A stretch of DNA of 64,000 nt from CAZEKB01 sp964512225. GTDB taxonomy: Bacteria > Myxococcota_A > UBA796 > UBA9615. Positions 1 through 9,460 of the stretch are shown piece after piece. Position numbers and translations under genes: made by a program. Positions within the stretch are counted from its first letter, which is position 1; the number at the start of each line of letters is the position of its first letter. A model generated the notes under the pieces. It was not told where the DNA came from. It worked only from the letters and a program-made list of their open reading frames with translations, and did not search any database. Location: positions 8,289-72,288 of the forward strand of contig CAZEKB010000023.1 in assembly GCA_964512225.1 (NCBI GenBank), in the 5' to 3' direction.

Positions 1-1809
1 CGCCGACAGGAACATCGGGCCGATGTCGGCGCCGTCCCAGGGCGTGAGCTCGCAGTGCAGCGGGTCCCCGGCGACGGCCGACGTCCCGGGCACGAAGGTC
101 GCGCTCGTGGCGCCCGCCACGGCGGCGCCGCTCACCACCCACTGGTAGAGGTAGCCCTCGGGGTCGCCGTCGACGTCCTGCCAGCCGGTGGTGGTGAGGC
201 TGAAGGTCGTCGCCGTCGTGCCCAGGGTGGGGGATGCGGTCGCCGACCCGCCCACCGGGGGCGTGTTGTCGATGATTACGTCCGCCGTGCCCGGCGGCCC
301 GTAGGTCTGGCCGTCGAACGCGCGGATGAGGACCTGCCAGGTCTCGGCCTTCGAGGTGGCGGTGTCCGGGATCGACTGCAGCCCGTCGTAGGCGGGGGCC
401 GGGACGCCGTCGATCGTCCACGAGTACGCGTAGGTCAGGGGGTCGTTCTCGGGGTCGTTCGCGGGCGTCGCCACGGACGCGGTGAGCGTATCGAGGGTCG
501 TGGGCCCCGGCGGGCCCAGGGCGGCCACCGGGGCGTTCGGGGCGCCGTTGACGAGGATCGTCACCGAGTCCGTCGCGGTGCTCCCGATCGAGTCGGTGAC
601 CTCGAGCGTGATCAGGTGCGCGCCCCCGACGAGCGTGTCCGGCAGGACCTCGTCGTCGAGCACGCCCGACGGCTCGGCCGCCTTGTCCGCGACGAGGCCC
701 TCGCGATCGCTGAACCACTCGACGGTCAGGTCCTCGTTCGCGTCCTCCCGGTCGGTGGCGAGGCCCCCGAGGACGAGCGCGAGGTTGCTGCTCGCGGGCG
801 TGGTGGCGGTGGGGGCCGTGATCTCGGCGACGGGGGGCTCGTCCACGACGATGTCCACCCGGTCCGTGCAGTCCAGCCCGAGGTCGTCCACGACGACGAG
901 GGTCAGCTCGTGCGCGCCGACGCTCAGGGTCGGCGCGGTGAGGGCGACGTCCCCGTCGTCGTCCGGGGTCGCGTCGCCCAGGGGGCCGTCGACGTCGCTG
1001 GAGAAGCTCACCGCGAGCACGGGCCCGGGGACGTTGGGATCGGTCGCCTCGGCGAGCAGCTCCAGGTCCGGCCCGTGGGGCACCACCGCTCCATCGAGCG
1101 GCGAGAGGATCGCGCAGTCCGGGGGCTGATTCGGCCCGCCGACCTCGACCGCGACGCCCGCGGTCCCGATGTTGCCGTGGGTGTCCACCACCCGCGCCTG
1201 CAGGACGTGGCGGCCGATCTCGAAGCCGCGCTCGATCGTCGTCACGCCCTCGGCGTCGGGCTCGAGCCCCTCGGCCAGACCCACGCCGTCCTCCACCGCC
1301 CAGAACACGCGCAGGTCCTGGGGGTGGTCCTCCGTGTCGGACACCCGCGAGCGCAGGTTCAGGGGGCGGTCCACGTAGTAGAAGCCGTCGCTCCGGGGGG
1401 TGTCGATCACGATGACCGGGGCGTCGCCCGAGAGCACCGTCACGAGCACCGTGTCCGTGCACTGTTCGCCGTCGGGGTCGGTGATCGTCGCCGTGATCGT
1501 GTGGGCGCCGGGGGCGAGGTCGTCGGTGCTGAAGGCGTGGTCGCCGTCGTCGTTCAGCGAGCCCGACGGCAGCGCGTCGCCGAGGCTGGACGTCCAGGCG
1601 AACCCGATGAGGTTCGGGGTCGTCCCCCCGTCGCTCGCGTGGACCTCGAAGGCGACCTCGTCACCCACGTACACCGTGGCGCCGTCCTCGCCCGGCGCGA
1701 CGATGAAGCAGGTCGGCGGCCCGGCTCCGGCGAGCTGTCCGCAGCCGGCGAGCGCGAAGCTCGCGGCGACCACCCCGATCCCCCCCGCGGCGGCGAGGAG
1801 GCGTCTCAA
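1..1809 (-). CDS. Ig/PKD-like repeat lipoprotein (3' end outside window)
   Basis: The frame is open without a stop from a TTG at 1809 to the window edge (603 codons). The N-terminus is a short Arg-Leu segment, a hydrophobic stretch and the lipobox LAGC, then about five repeats of an immunoglobulin/PKD-like beta-sandwich (recurring AHTITATITDPDG- and DPEGYLYQWVV-type strands, each repeat with Cys or Asp-rich turns). This suggests a lipid-anchored surface or periplasmic protein; no enzymatic motif is seen. The TTG start overlaps the TGA of the upstream barrel gene by four bases (TTGA), so translation is probably coupled. The true length is unknown because the C-terminus lies outside the window. 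The start could instead be an internal codon, but the signal peptide supports TTG. Confidence 0.8.
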   Translation of the reverse strand, partial: MRRLLAAAGGIGVVAASFALAGCGQLAGAGPPTCFIVAPGEDGATVYVGDEVAFEVHASDGGTTPNLIGFAWTSSLGDALPSGSLNDDGDHAFSTDDLAPGAHTITATITDPDGEQCTDTVLVTVLSGDAPVIVIDTPRSDGFYYVDRPLNLRSRVSDTEDHPQDLRVFWAVEDGVGLAEGLEPDAEGVTTIERGFEIGRHVLQARVVDTHGNIGTAGVAVEVGGPNQPPDCAILSPLDGAVVPHGPDLELLAEATDPNVPGPVLAVSFSSDVDGPLGDATPDDDGDVALTAPTLSVGAHELTLVVVDDLGLDCTDRVDIVVDEPPVAEITAPTATTPASSNLALVLGGLATDREDANEDLTVEWFSDREGLVADKAAEPSGVLDDEVLPDTLVGGAHLITLEVTDSIGSTATDSVTILVNGAPNAPVAALGPPGPTTLDTLTASVATPANDPENDPLTYAYSWTIDGVPAPAYDGLQSIPDTATSKAETWQVLIRAFDGQTYGPPGTADVIIDNTPPVGGSATASPTLGTTATTFSLTTTGWQDVDGDPEGYLYQWVVSGAAVAGATSATFVPGTSAVAGDPLHCELTPWDGADIGPMFLSA

Positions 1810-2687
1810 GATTCGCCTCCGGGGGCGGGCGCCGGCGGCACGGGGGGGAAGGCCCCGAAGCGCACCGACCAGCGCATGTCCAGGGCCACCGCGGCGCGCT
1901 CCCGGCCGACGATCGGGATCGTCGCGCCCAGCTCGAACCCGAACCGGTGGCGGTCCGACAGGCGCAGGCCGATGGCGGCGGCGACCATCTCCACCGGCGC
2001 CTGGTACCCGAAGTTGCCCTGCAGGTCGACGACGATGGCGAGCGCCGGCAGCGGCCGCAGCTCCACGCCGAAGTTGCCCGCGAAGCCCGCGCGCGGTCCG
2101 GCCGCCCCCGCGCTGATGGCGGCCGACGCCATGAGGCCGACCTGGCCGCGCAGGTGGACCGTCGGGTGGACCCGGCCGAGCACGCCGACGCCCACGTCGA
2201 AGGCGATGGGCCGGGCGTTCTTGTAGAGCCAGGTGGTGGGGAGGACGACCTTGCCCGTCACCCCGAGCGTCGCCCGCTCGAGGTCGAGGAAGCGGCCCGT
2301 GCCCCCCAGCGAGAGGTGTCCGAGCCCGATGAAGCTCGCGCCCAGGGGAGCGAGCACCTGCTCGTAGCGGAAGGCCTCCCAGCTCGCGAAGATCTCGATG
2401 CGCTCGTGCACGGCGTAGCTGCCGTCGAGCGTGACCGCGCCCTTGAGTCGCCCGTAGAAGTTGGCGGCGTCGGCGATGAGCGACAGCCCGCCCACCACGC
2501 CGAACTCGTTGCGGCCGCACAGCCTGCGCGCCGTGCCGAGGTCCCCGTCGAGCACGCCGGACTGGAGCGCGCCCTGGCCGAGGCCGTAGGAGAAGTCGTC
2601 GCAGGGGCCCGCCTGCGCGGTGCTCGGGGCGGCGAGCAGCGCGGCGAGCGCGAGGGTCGCGAGGGCGAGGGTGGTGCGCGGGCTCAT
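1806..2687 (-). CDS. Predicted outer-membrane beta-barrel protein
   Basis: 293 residues starting MSPRTTLALATLALAALLAAPSTAQAG, a clear Sec signal peptide with an A-x-A cleavage site. The mature part alternates polar and hydrophobic residues in strands with Gly-rich turns (for example YAVHERIEIFASWEAFRYEQVL and FAGNFGVELRPLPALAIVVDLQGNFGY) and ends in strands rich in Arg/Phe, as in outer-membrane barrels. No named family was recognised. Its ATG overlaps the stop of the PHP-domain lipoprotein upstream (ATGA), and its TGA overlaps the start of the Ig-repeat lipoprotein downstream. The three exported proteins are therefore probably made together and may form one envelope assembly (inference). Confidence 0.8.
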   Translation of the reverse strand: MSPRTTLALATLALAALLAAPSTAQAGPCDDFSYGLGQGALQSGVLDGDLGTARRLCGRNEFGVVGGLSLIADAANFYGRLKGAVTLDGSYAVHERIEIFASWEAFRYEQVLAPLGASFIGLGHLSLGGTGRFLDLERATLGVTGKVVLPTTWLYKNARPIAFDVGVGVLGRVHPTVHLRGQVGLMASAAISAGAAGPRAGFAGNFGVELRPLPALAIVVDLQGNFGYQAPVEMVAAAIGLRLSDRHRFGFELGATIPIVGRERAAVALDMRWSVRFGAFPPVPPAPAPGGES

Positions 2688-5650
2688 CGGTCGGCTCCGT
2701 CGAAGCCGTCGCCGTCGCGATCGATCAGCAGCGGGTTGGTGAACGACATGGGGAAGCCGTGCTTGACCACGGTCTGGAACAGGTAGCCGGGCGACGTTCG
2801 ATCCGTGGGGATCGGCGGGTCCGTGACCGGCCCCACGTCTTCGAGGCACTCGGTCCCCGGGTCCTCCTCCAGGCCCTCGACGTCGCGCCAGTCGATCGTC
2901 CCGTCGCGGTTGTTGTCCCCGGTGTCCGGGAAGCCGTCGCAGTCCAGGTCGGCGTTGGGCTCGAGGGGGACGCCCGCTTCGACCGAGATCCAGGCGTCGC
3001 CGCTCGCGGGGAGGATGTCGGCGAGGGGGATGCTCGTATCGAGGCGCAGCAGCCCGTCCTCGCCGAGCGGATCGGCGGGCTGGGCGAGCTCGGTCGCGAA
3101 GGTGCGGACGACCTCGCTGTTCACCACCACCCGGACCTCCGTGATCGGCACCCACGGCGCCCCGGTCACGGTGATGTCGAGGGTCGCGTCGGCGCCGGGC
3201 ACGAACCCCTCGGTCGACGGCGTGCGCACGGCGCCCCCGTCGTCCGTGGTCGCGACCTCGACGACGGGTCCGTTGGTCCCCATCATCCGGCCCTCGCGGA
3301 TCGCCCGGTTGAAGCGGGCCTGGTCGAAGGCGCCCACCTCGTCGTCGCTCCAGACCAGCGTGCGGGGCGTGCCCAGCACGTTGCCGCCGAGGCTGTGCGA
3401 GTCGCTGTTGGCGGTCCCCGCGCGGACCACGCCCTGGTCGAGCAGGTAGTGCCAGTAGGCCCGGTAGCGCACCAGGTACTCGTTGTCGGTCCCGTTCATC
3501 ACCTCCTGCGCGTGGTAGTCCGCGTTGGAGAAGGCGGCGCCTTCGGGGACGGCGTCGAAGAGGCCCGGCAGGGAGCCCTCGGGCGCGTCCGCGAGGTTCT
3601 GGTTCGCGTCGATCGCCATGGCGGCGGCCCACCCGGTGTCGCGTCCGAAGTCGAACCCGCTCATGGGGTGGTTGAGCTGGATCACGCCGGTGTCCGCGGG
3701 CCAGCCCACCTCCTGCGCCCGCGTGAACAGCTCGCCGGGCAGGGCGAGCTCGTCCCAGGGGCCGCCGTTGTAGGGGAGCGTGGGGTCGTACGTGAAGGGC
3801 CAGAGGTTCCAGTGGCCGATCACCTGGGGGTACTCGGGATCCTCGATCAGGTCGAAGAGGATGTGCCCGGTCGTCTCCATGCCGACCATCAGCTCCATGC
3901 GGTCGTAGGCCTCGAGGTCGAGCATGGCGGTGGCGTAGTCGCCCACGGCGTCGTGATCGGTGGCGGCGATGACGTCGATCCGCGACGCGAGGAACGCCGC
4001 GACCCGCGGGTGATCGGGGATCGAGGCGTCGAACGACTTGCTCCCGTGCACGTGGAAGTCGGCCGACAGCGCGCCCGCCGGCAGCAGGTCGAGCGACGTC
4101 ACCGCGAGGTCCGCCGTCGCCTCTCCGCCCGCCGTCACGGTCACGCCGCGGGCGGCCGCGAGCGTGGAGAAGGGCCCGGTGGACGTGAACACGTCGTAGG
4201 TGCCGGGGAGGATCGCGACGGTGGAGGCGCCGTCCGGGGGCACGAGGACGCGGTTGCAGGCCGGGGAGCCGCCGTGGGGCGGGCCGAGGAGGGGGGCGCA
4301 CTCGTGGAAGACGCCGTGCATCGCGGCCGCGACGGCGTCGTGGGTGGCGTCGTCGGCGGGGTGGACGAAGGCGAGGAGGTGGTCGTCCGCGCCGTCGACC
4401 GTGCCGTCGATCGTGAGCAGGCCGACGGCGGGGATCGTGATGTCGACGGTGCCCGAGGTCGCGTCCACGGTGGCGGCCGCGGGCGGGGTCCGAACGCCGA
4501 ACACCTCGATCTCCACGAGGTAGTCGCGGTCCGGGGGCACGGCGACGCTCCAGGTGCCGTCGCCCCCGGGGCGGGTCTGCGTCCACGGGACGCGCTCCTC
4601 GACGGGCGTGGCGGCCGTCCCCTCGGTCACGAGCACGACCGCGCGCAGGCCCTCGGGCAGCTCCGTGCCGTCGGCGCCGTCGATCGTGATCGTCCCCCCG
4701 AGCGTGGCCACCGCGTCGCCCCGCGTCACCATCGCGAGCTCCACGGCGGGGGCCAGGTCGGGGCCCTCGGTCACGCCGATGAAGCGCTCGTGGACCATGT
4801 AGTCGCGCGGCGCCACGATGCGGTTCTTGCGGCCCACGAGGGTCAGGTCCTCGCTCTGCAGGCCGGAGAGGTCGGGCTCGTCGTCGTTGCAGGAGACCGC
4901 GAAGTAGGTGGCGGCGGGCGCGGTGTGCTCGCCCGCGACCATGAACGGCATCGTGTGGATCGCGTCGGGCAGCGTGGAGAGGCCGAAGGAGGGGTGCTCG
5001 AACCCGCGGCCCGCGACGGGGCTGAAGCCGACGTTCTCCCGGCCGCCCCAGTAGAAGGCGTCGGACATGGTCCAGGACCAGGTGTCGGCCTCGAGGTTCA
5101 CGACCTCGGTGCGCACGCGGACGCCGGGATCGCAGGTCCTCATCTCGTAGCGGGTGGCCACGGGCACGTCCGGGCGGCCCTGGAGCGTGCCCCGGAACTG
5201 CACGCCGACGATGCCCGGCTCGCGCAGGGGCAGGACCTCGGTGTAGTGGAAGGCCTCGTCGGGCAGGACCCCGACACCGTGCTCGATGTGCCGGAGCGAG
5301 TCGTTGTCGTCGCCGGTGGTCGACAGGTCGAGCAGAACGCCGCCCGTGGGGGCGATGTAGTGGGGGTGGTCCAGGGCGTCGATGACGGCCGTGGCCCGGC
5401 CGTTGCTCAGGAGGATGTCGCCGACGGCCCCGAGAGAAGCGATCCCGCCGGGGACCTGGTCCTCGGAGTCGATGAACTCGACGACGAGCCCGGAGGTCGC
5501 CTCGGGGCAGTCCCCGAAGGTGAGCTCGGCGCACGGCGACGGGACGATGCAGCCGTCCGCGGGGTCGAGGCACCCCTCCTTGGCACAGCCGGCGAGGTGG
5601 AGCGGGAGGACGAGGAGGAGCAGCGCGCCGAGCAGAGAACGTGGAGACAT
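2684..5650 (-). CDS. PHP-domain (CehA/McbA-type) metallohydrolase lipoprotein
   Basis: 988 residues. The signal peptide ends in LAGC (residues about 19-22), followed by a Cys-rich stretch, so it is a lipoprotein. Residues about 50-500 are beta-rich, including carboxypeptidase-regulatory-like segments. From about 528 a PHP metal site appears in order: DFHVHGSKS, AATDHDAVGDY (about 565), GHILFDL, QLNHP (about 659) and GTANSDSHSLGG (about 750). These are the conserved metal ligands of CehA/McbA-family PHP hydrolases (phosphoesterase or carbaryl-type ester hydrolases); the substrate here cannot be told. A C-terminal Ca-binding-like stretch (DLDCDGFPDTGDNNRDG and DRDGDGFDG) closes the protein. It is the first gene of a block of three overlapping genes. 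Confidence 0.85.
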   Translation of the reverse strand: MSPRSLLGALLLLVLPLHLAGCAKEGCLDPADGCIVPSPCAELTFGDCPEATSGLVVEFIDSEDQVPGGIASLGAVGDILLSNGRATAVIDALDHPHYIAPTGGVLLDLSTTGDDNDSLRHIEHGVGVLPDEAFHYTEVLPLREPGIVGVQFRGTLQGRPDVPVATRYEMRTCDPGVRVRTEVVNLEADTWSWTMSDAFYWGGRENVGFSPVAGRGFEHPSFGLSTLPDAIHTMPFMVAGEHTAPAATYFAVSCNDDEPDLSGLQSEDLTLVGRKNRIVAPRDYMVHERFIGVTEGPDLAPAVELAMVTRGDAVATLGGTITIDGADGTELPEGLRAVVLVTEGTAATPVEERVPWTQTRPGGDGTWSVAVPPDRDYLVEIEVFGVRTPPAAATVDATSGTVDITIPAVGLLTIDGTVDGADDHLLAFVHPADDATHDAVAAAMHGVFHECAPLLGPPHGGSPACNRVLVPPDGASTVAILPGTYDVFTSTGPFSTLAAARGVTVTAGGEATADLAVTSLDLLPAGALSADFHVHGSKSFDASIPDHPRVAAFLASRIDVIAATDHDAVGDYATAMLDLEAYDRMELMVGMETTGHILFDLIEDPEYPQVIGHWNLWPFTYDPTLPYNGGPWDELALPGELFTRAQEVGWPADTGVIQLNHPMSGFDFGRDTGWAAAMAIDANQNLADAPEGSLPGLFDAVPEGAAFSNADYHAQEVMNGTDNEYLVRYRAYWHYLLDQGVVRAGTANSDSHSLGGNVLGTPRTLVWSDDEVGAFDQARFNRAIREGRMMGTNGPVVEVATTDDGGAVRTPSTEGFVPGADATLDITVTGAPWVPITEVRVVVNSEVVRTFATELAQPADPLGEDGLLRLDTSIPLADILPASGDAWISVEAGVPLEPNADLDCDGFPDTGDNNRDGTIDWRDVEGLEEDPGTECLEDVGPVTDPPIPTDRTSPGYLFQTVVKHGFPMSFTNPLLIDRDGDGFDGADR

Positions 5651-5691
5651 GGGGAGATCATCCTGCGCCAGAGCGCCCGTGACAACGTCGT

Positions 5692-7077
5692 TCACTGCGA
5701 CGCGGTCCGGGCCGCCTCCAGGTTGGCGGGGGTCCACATGGGCGACGGCCACCAGACCTCGGCCACGGGATCGGCGTACATGCGTCGCCATCGGGACGGG
5801 TCGAGCGGGGGGACGGCGCCCGTCGGCCACAGCAGGACGCCGGTGCGGAAGCGGCCCACGGCCTCGTCGAAGGTCGAGGCGTCTCCCGTGCGTCGGCGGA
5901 GCAGGTCGGCGACGTCGGGGCCGAAGACCAGGCGGCCGTCGGCGAGGACGGTGGACGTGGGCCACAGGCGGTAGAGCGCGTAGCCGGACCAGGCGCCGGT
6001 CGTATCGATGCCCGCGGGCACGCCCGTCCGCTCGAGGAAGTCGCAGGCGGCCACGGGGAAGCGGTCGCGCTGGAGGACGTCGAACCGCTCGTCGAGGGAC
6101 CACCGGCCCCCGGCCCGGGCCCCCGCGACGACGACGCAGGCGGCGATCAGGGCGGCGGCGGCCCGACGGGACGGGGGTCGGCGGACGAGGAGGAGCCCGA
6201 CGGGGATCGCGGCGAACCAGGCCCACCGGGCAGGGCCGCAGGCGGCCAGCGCGCAGCCGATCGCGGTCCACTTCTCCACGTCGACCGCGTCGTCGTCGCG
6301 CGCCAGGAGGACGGCCGATACGAGCCCCGCGCCGACGCCCAGGAGCATGACCATCCCCCACCATCCCTCCCGCAGGTACACGCGCGTGCCCCGCAGCTCC
6401 GGCACGAACTCGGCGGGCCACTCGGCGTGGGAGGCGACGGCCCCGGCGAGCCCGTCCCAGGCGCCGGGCGCGCTCGCGATGGCGACGGCCCCCAGGGCGA
6501 GGATCCCGAAGGCCCGGCGGGTGCGCAGGGAGACGGCCCAGGCGCCCACGAGGGCGAGCCACCACAGGGAGGAGACGGCGTGGAGGTTGGCCCAGACCGC
6601 GGCGAGCCCCACCGCGGCGAGCTCGGCCACGCCCAGCGCGCGTCGGCGGACCAGCCCCACGAGGCCGACGACGAAGAGGAGCTCGAACACGTGCGGCCGG
6701 GCGCGGACGCGGTCCTCGAACAGCACGAGCAGCACGGCGGCGGCGACGAGCGCGGCGCCGGTGGAGCCCGACGCCCGGCGGACGATGCCCGCCCAGGCCC
6801 CCACCGCGGCGGCGATCACGGCGGCGTGCAGGGCGCGCAGACCGGCGGGGCCGGCGAGGTCGTCGAGGCCCGACAGGAGGAGCTCGTAGAGCCACTGGAA
6901 CGTCGACCAGGCGGCCTCGGGGTGGGCGGCGCTGAAGACGTCGGTGGTGGGGATGCCGCCCGCGCGGATCGCGCGCCCGACGGCGACGTGCCAGAAGACG
7001 TCGATGTCCCAGAGCGGGCGCCACACCCAGGCGAGGGCGACGGTCGCGACGCCCAGGGCGAGCGCCCACGCCCTCAT
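5692..7077 (-). CDS. Polytopic membrane protein, GT-C-like
   Basis: 461 residues with about nine to ten hydrophobic segments. The N-terminal loop D-I-D-V-F-W-H-V-x2-G-R-x-I-x3-G-x-P-T-T-D-V-F-S, then W-S-T-F-Q-W-L-Y-E, matches a widespread, poorly characterised bacterial membrane family whose first periplasmic loop resembles GT-C glycosyltransferases. The acidic D-x-D-x-F-W-H could be the catalytic loop, but this is inference. A soluble C-terminal part (about 340-461) follows the last membrane helix. It lies 41 bp upstream of the PHP lipoprotein and 13 bp downstream of the methyltransferase, on the same strand, and next to sugar-nucleotide genes, so a role in glycan or lipid-linked sugar transfer is plausible but unproven. 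Confidence 0.75.
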   Translation of the reverse strand: MRAWALALGVATVALAWVWRPLWDIDVFWHVAVGRAIRAGGIPTTDVFSAAHPEAAWSTFQWLYELLLSGLDDLAGPAGLRALHAAVIAAAVGAWAGIVRRASGSTGAALVAAAVLLVLFEDRVRARPHVFELLFVVGLVGLVRRRALGVAELAAVGLAAVWANLHAVSSLWWLALVGAWAVSLRTRRAFGILALGAVAIASAPGAWDGLAGAVASHAEWPAEFVPELRGTRVYLREGWWGMVMLLGVGAGLVSAVLLARDDDAVDVEKWTAIGCALAACGPARWAWFAAIPVGLLLVRRPPSRRAAAALIAACVVVAGARAGGRWSLDERFDVLQRDRFPVAACDFLERTGVPAGIDTTGAWSGYALYRLWPTSTVLADGRLVFGPDVADLLRRRTGDASTFDEAVGRFRTGVLLWPTGAVPPLDPSRWRRMYADPVAEVWWPSPMWTPANLEAARTASQ

Positions 7078-7090
7078 GCCGGCGACGCGC

Positions 7091-7834
7091 TCAGTCGGTC
7101 CGCCGGGCGAGGGCGATGATCGACGCCCCGGCGGGCAGGTCGACGGCCTTCATGAGCTTCGACTCGACCTTGAGCGCCCCGATGAGGAGGTTGTTGATCC
7201 AGTCCGGGACCTCCACGTAGGAGGCGCCCTTCTCGTGGGACGTCGGGTCGAGGCCCTGGGCGATGCGGAAGCCGATGATCCCGAGCAGCGGGATGGAGAT
7301 GGCGTAGCTGCGGCGGATGACGGAGAAGCCGCCGCGGTTGAGCAGGCTGTGGAGCTCCGAGGCGACGTAGCGGCGGCGGTGGCCGAGGGCTTCGTCGTGC
7401 ACGGACCACAGGAACCGGTAGGCGGGGACGGTGAGGAGGACGAGGCCGGACGGGCGCAGGACGCGCCGCATCTCGGCGAGGCCCTCGGCGTCGTCGTCCA
7501 GGTGCTCGATGACGTCGAAGGCGCACGCGAGGTCGAAGCTGCCGTCCTCGAACGGGAGCGCCAGCGCGCCGCCCTCGGCGACCCGGTCCGGCCCGAGGCC
7601 CCGCTCCCGGCACGCGTCGAGGCCGGGGCCGGGGGGCTCGACACCCACCGCGCGGCCGAACTGATCGAGCAGCTCGAGGTTGCGGCCGGAGCCGCACCCG
7701 ACGTCGACGATGTCCATCGAGGCCTCGGGCCCGACGTACCGCTCGAGCGTCCGGCGGATGAGGTACCGGCGGCCCACGTGCCACCAGTACTTCTCCTCCA
7801 TCCGCGCCATGCGATCCTGTTCTACGGCGTCCAT
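7091..7834 (-). CDS. Class I SAM-dependent methyltransferase
   Basis: 247 residues. Motif I, DIVDVGCGSG (residues 41-50), binds S-adenosylmethionine. It is followed by an acidic residue region (VGVEPPG), motif FDLACAFDVIEHLDDD and motif RVLRPSGLVLLTVPAY, the order seen in Methyltransf_11/UbiE-like enzymes. The N-terminal MEEKYWWHVGRRYLIRRTLER is typical of methyltransferases found in polysaccharide and O-antigen gene clusters. The ATG at 7834 was chosen because upstream sequence in this frame is Arg/Ser-rich read-through of the other strand. It is divergent from the GT2 gene (about 100 bp apart) and is probably co-transcribed with the membrane protein downstream. The acceptor is unknown; a sugar or lipid carrier is likely from context. 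Confidence 0.88.
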   Translation of the reverse strand: MDAVEQDRMARMEEKYWWHVGRRYLIRRTLERYVGPEASMDIVDVGCGSGRNLELLDQFGRAVGVEPPGPGLDACRERGLGPDRVAEGGALALPFEDGSFDLACAFDVIEHLDDDAEGLAEMRRVLRPSGLVLLTVPAYRFLWSVHDEALGHRRRYVASELHSLLNRGGFSVIRRSYAISIPLLGIIGFRIAQGLDPTSHEKGASYVEVPDWINNLLIGALKVESKLMKAVDLPAGASIIALARRTD

Positions 7835-7934
7835 CGGCGGGGACTCTACGCGTGCCCGGGGGGTCCGCACCAGTCGGCGGGGCCCCCGGGGGGGGCGAGG
7901 GCAGCCGACGCGGCAGCGGGCTATCATCGGCGCC

Positions 7935-8669
7935 GTGACCAGCTCCGACATCGACGGCAACCCCGCGCTCACCCTCGTCGTGCCCCTCCTGGACGAAGAG
8001 GGGAACGTCGAGTCCGTCGCCGAGGATCTCCTGTTCGCGTTCCGCACCGCCGACATCCCGCTCCGGCTCCTGCTCGTCGACAACGGCAGCAAGGACGGGA
8101 CCCGCGCCAAGGTGCGGGTCCTCGAGGCGAACAACGACGAGGTCCGCGGCATCTACCTCGACGAGAACGCGGGGTACGGCGGCGGGATCCTCGCGGGCAT
8201 GGCCGAGGCCGACACCCCGCTGCTCGGCTGGATGTGGGGCGACGCGCAGATCGAGGCGGGCGACGTGGTCCGCGTGTACCGGCGCCTCCTCACCGACAAG
8301 GCCGACCTCGCCAAGGCCCGCCGCGTCCAGCGCGTCGACGGCTGGCAGCGCAGCATCGTGACCCGCGTCTACAACCTCGCGACCCTGTGGCTCTTCCACG
8401 TCCCCAGCGTCGATACCAACGGCTGCCCCAAGATCTTCACCCGCGCCGCGTGGGAGGAGCTGGCCCCGAAGTCCACCGACTGGTTCCTCGACCCCGAGGT
8501 CATGATCGGCTACGGCCGCAAGGGCCTGAAGCTGGCCGAGGTCGACGTCCTCGCGAAGCCGCGGACCAAGGGCGTCAGCAAGGTGGGCACCGGCACCGTC
8601 GCCGAGTTCATCGTCAACCTGCTGCGCGCCCGCGCCAAGGTGAACAAGGGCGAGGCGGACCTGCGGTGA
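7935..8669 (+). CDS. Family 2 glycosyltransferase
   Basis: 244 residues from a GTG start at 7935. The N-terminus LTLVVPLLDEEGNVESV, the turn VDNGSKDGT and the segment DENAGYGGGILAGM are the nucleotide-binding motifs of GT2 enzymes related to dolichyl-phosphate mannosyltransferase. The metal-binding position reads WMWGDAQ, so the usual D-x-D is represented by a single Asp. There is no C-terminal membrane pair, so it is a soluble or peripheral enzyme at the cytoplasmic membrane. It is the first gene of a tightly packed trio: its TGA overlaps the GTG of the cytidylyltransferase (GTGA). Donor and acceptor cannot be read from sequence; the neighbours make a CDP-deoxysugar-containing glycan plausible. 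Confidence 0.88.
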   Translation: MTSSDIDGNPALTLVVPLLDEEGNVESVAEDLLFAFRTADIPLRLLLVDNGSKDGTRAKVRVLEANNDEVRGIYLDENAGYGGGILAGMAEADTPLLGWMWGDAQIEAGDVVRVYRRLLTDKADLAKARRVQRVDGWQRSIVTRVYNLATLWLFHVPSVDTNGCPKIFTRAAWEELAPKSTDWFLDPEVMIGYGRKGLKLAEVDVLAKPRTKGVSKVGTGTVAEFIVNLLRARAKVNKGEADLR

Positions 8670-9460
8670 GCGATCCGCGCGTCGTCATCCTCTGCGGCGG
8701 GCAGGGGACGCGCCTCCGCGAGGAGACCGAGTACCGCCCCAAGCCCATGGTCAGCGTCGGCGGGCGGCCCCTGCTGTGGCACATCATGCGGATCTTCGCC
8801 CACCAGGGCCTGGACAGCTTCGTGCTGTGCCTGGGCTACAAGGGCGAGATGATTCGGGATTACTTCCTGAACTACCGCGAGCAGACCGCCGACGTCACCG
8901 TCAAGTTCGGCCGCGACGGTCGCAACAACGACCTCACCTTCCACGCCCCCCACGACATCGAGGGCTGGGAGGTCACCCTCGCGGACACCGGGGCCCTCAC
9001 CCAGACCGGCGGCCGCATCCACCGCGTGCGCGACTACCTCGGCGACGGCCCCTTCCTCATGACCTACGGCGACGGCGTCGCCGACATCGACATCCAGGCG
9101 CTGCTCGCCCACCACCGGGCCTCGGGCAAGCTCGCCACCGTCACCGGCTTCCGCCCCCTGTCGCGCTTCGGGGTCATGGAGCGGGACGGCGACGGCAACG
9201 CGGTGGGGTTCCGGGAGAAGCCCCGGATGAAGGACTGGATCTCCGGCGGCTTCTTCGTCCTGGAGCGCGGGGTCCTCGACTACCTCGACGACGAGTGCGT
9301 CTTCGAGCGCGAGCCCCTGAGCCGCCTCGCCGCCGACGGGCAGCTCGCCGTGTACACCCACGAGGGCTACTGGCAGTCGATCGACACCTACCGCGAGTAC
9401 CTCGACATGAACCGCCGGTGGGACGCCGGCGACCGGCCGTGGGCGGTGTGGGAGCGATGA
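8666..9460 (+). CDS. rfbF: Glucose-1-phosphate cytidylyltransferase
   Basis: 264 residues, close to the usual 257 of RfbF/DdhA. It makes CDP-glucose from CTP and glucose-1-phosphate, the first step of CDP-deoxyhexose synthesis. The nucleotide-binding loop is LCGGQGTRLREETEYRPKPM, followed by IGxRPLLWHIM-type sequence (here VGGRPLLWHIM), YKGEMIRDYF, the metal motif YGDGVADID, FREKP and the C-terminal EGYWQSIDTYREY, all diagnostic for this family rather than for RmlA. The GTG start overlaps the previous stop by GTGA and its own TGA overlaps the ATG of the dehydratase (ATGA), giving a coupled three-gene unit. Confidence 0.92.
   Translation: MSDPRVVILCGGQGTRLREETEYRPKPMVSVGGRPLLWHIMRIFAHQGLDSFVLCLGYKGEMIRDYFLNYREQTADVTVKFGRDGRNNDLTFHAPHDIEGWEVTLADTGALTQTGGRIHRVRDYLGDGPFLMTYGDGVADIDIQALLAHHRASGKLATVTGFRPLSRFGVMERDGDGNAVGFREKPRMKDWISGGFFVLERGVLDYLDDECVFEREPLSRLAADGQLAVYTHEGYWQSIDTYREYLDMNRRWDAGDRPWAVWER

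Noticed and set aside
2759..5974. Plus-strand ORF of 1071 codons, and similar long ORFs at 33193-37761, 13839-17969 and 46527-49283
   Set aside because: They are Arg/Gly/Ala/Val/Asp-rich shadows opposite well-supported genes and arise from high GC at codon third positions; none shows a domain.
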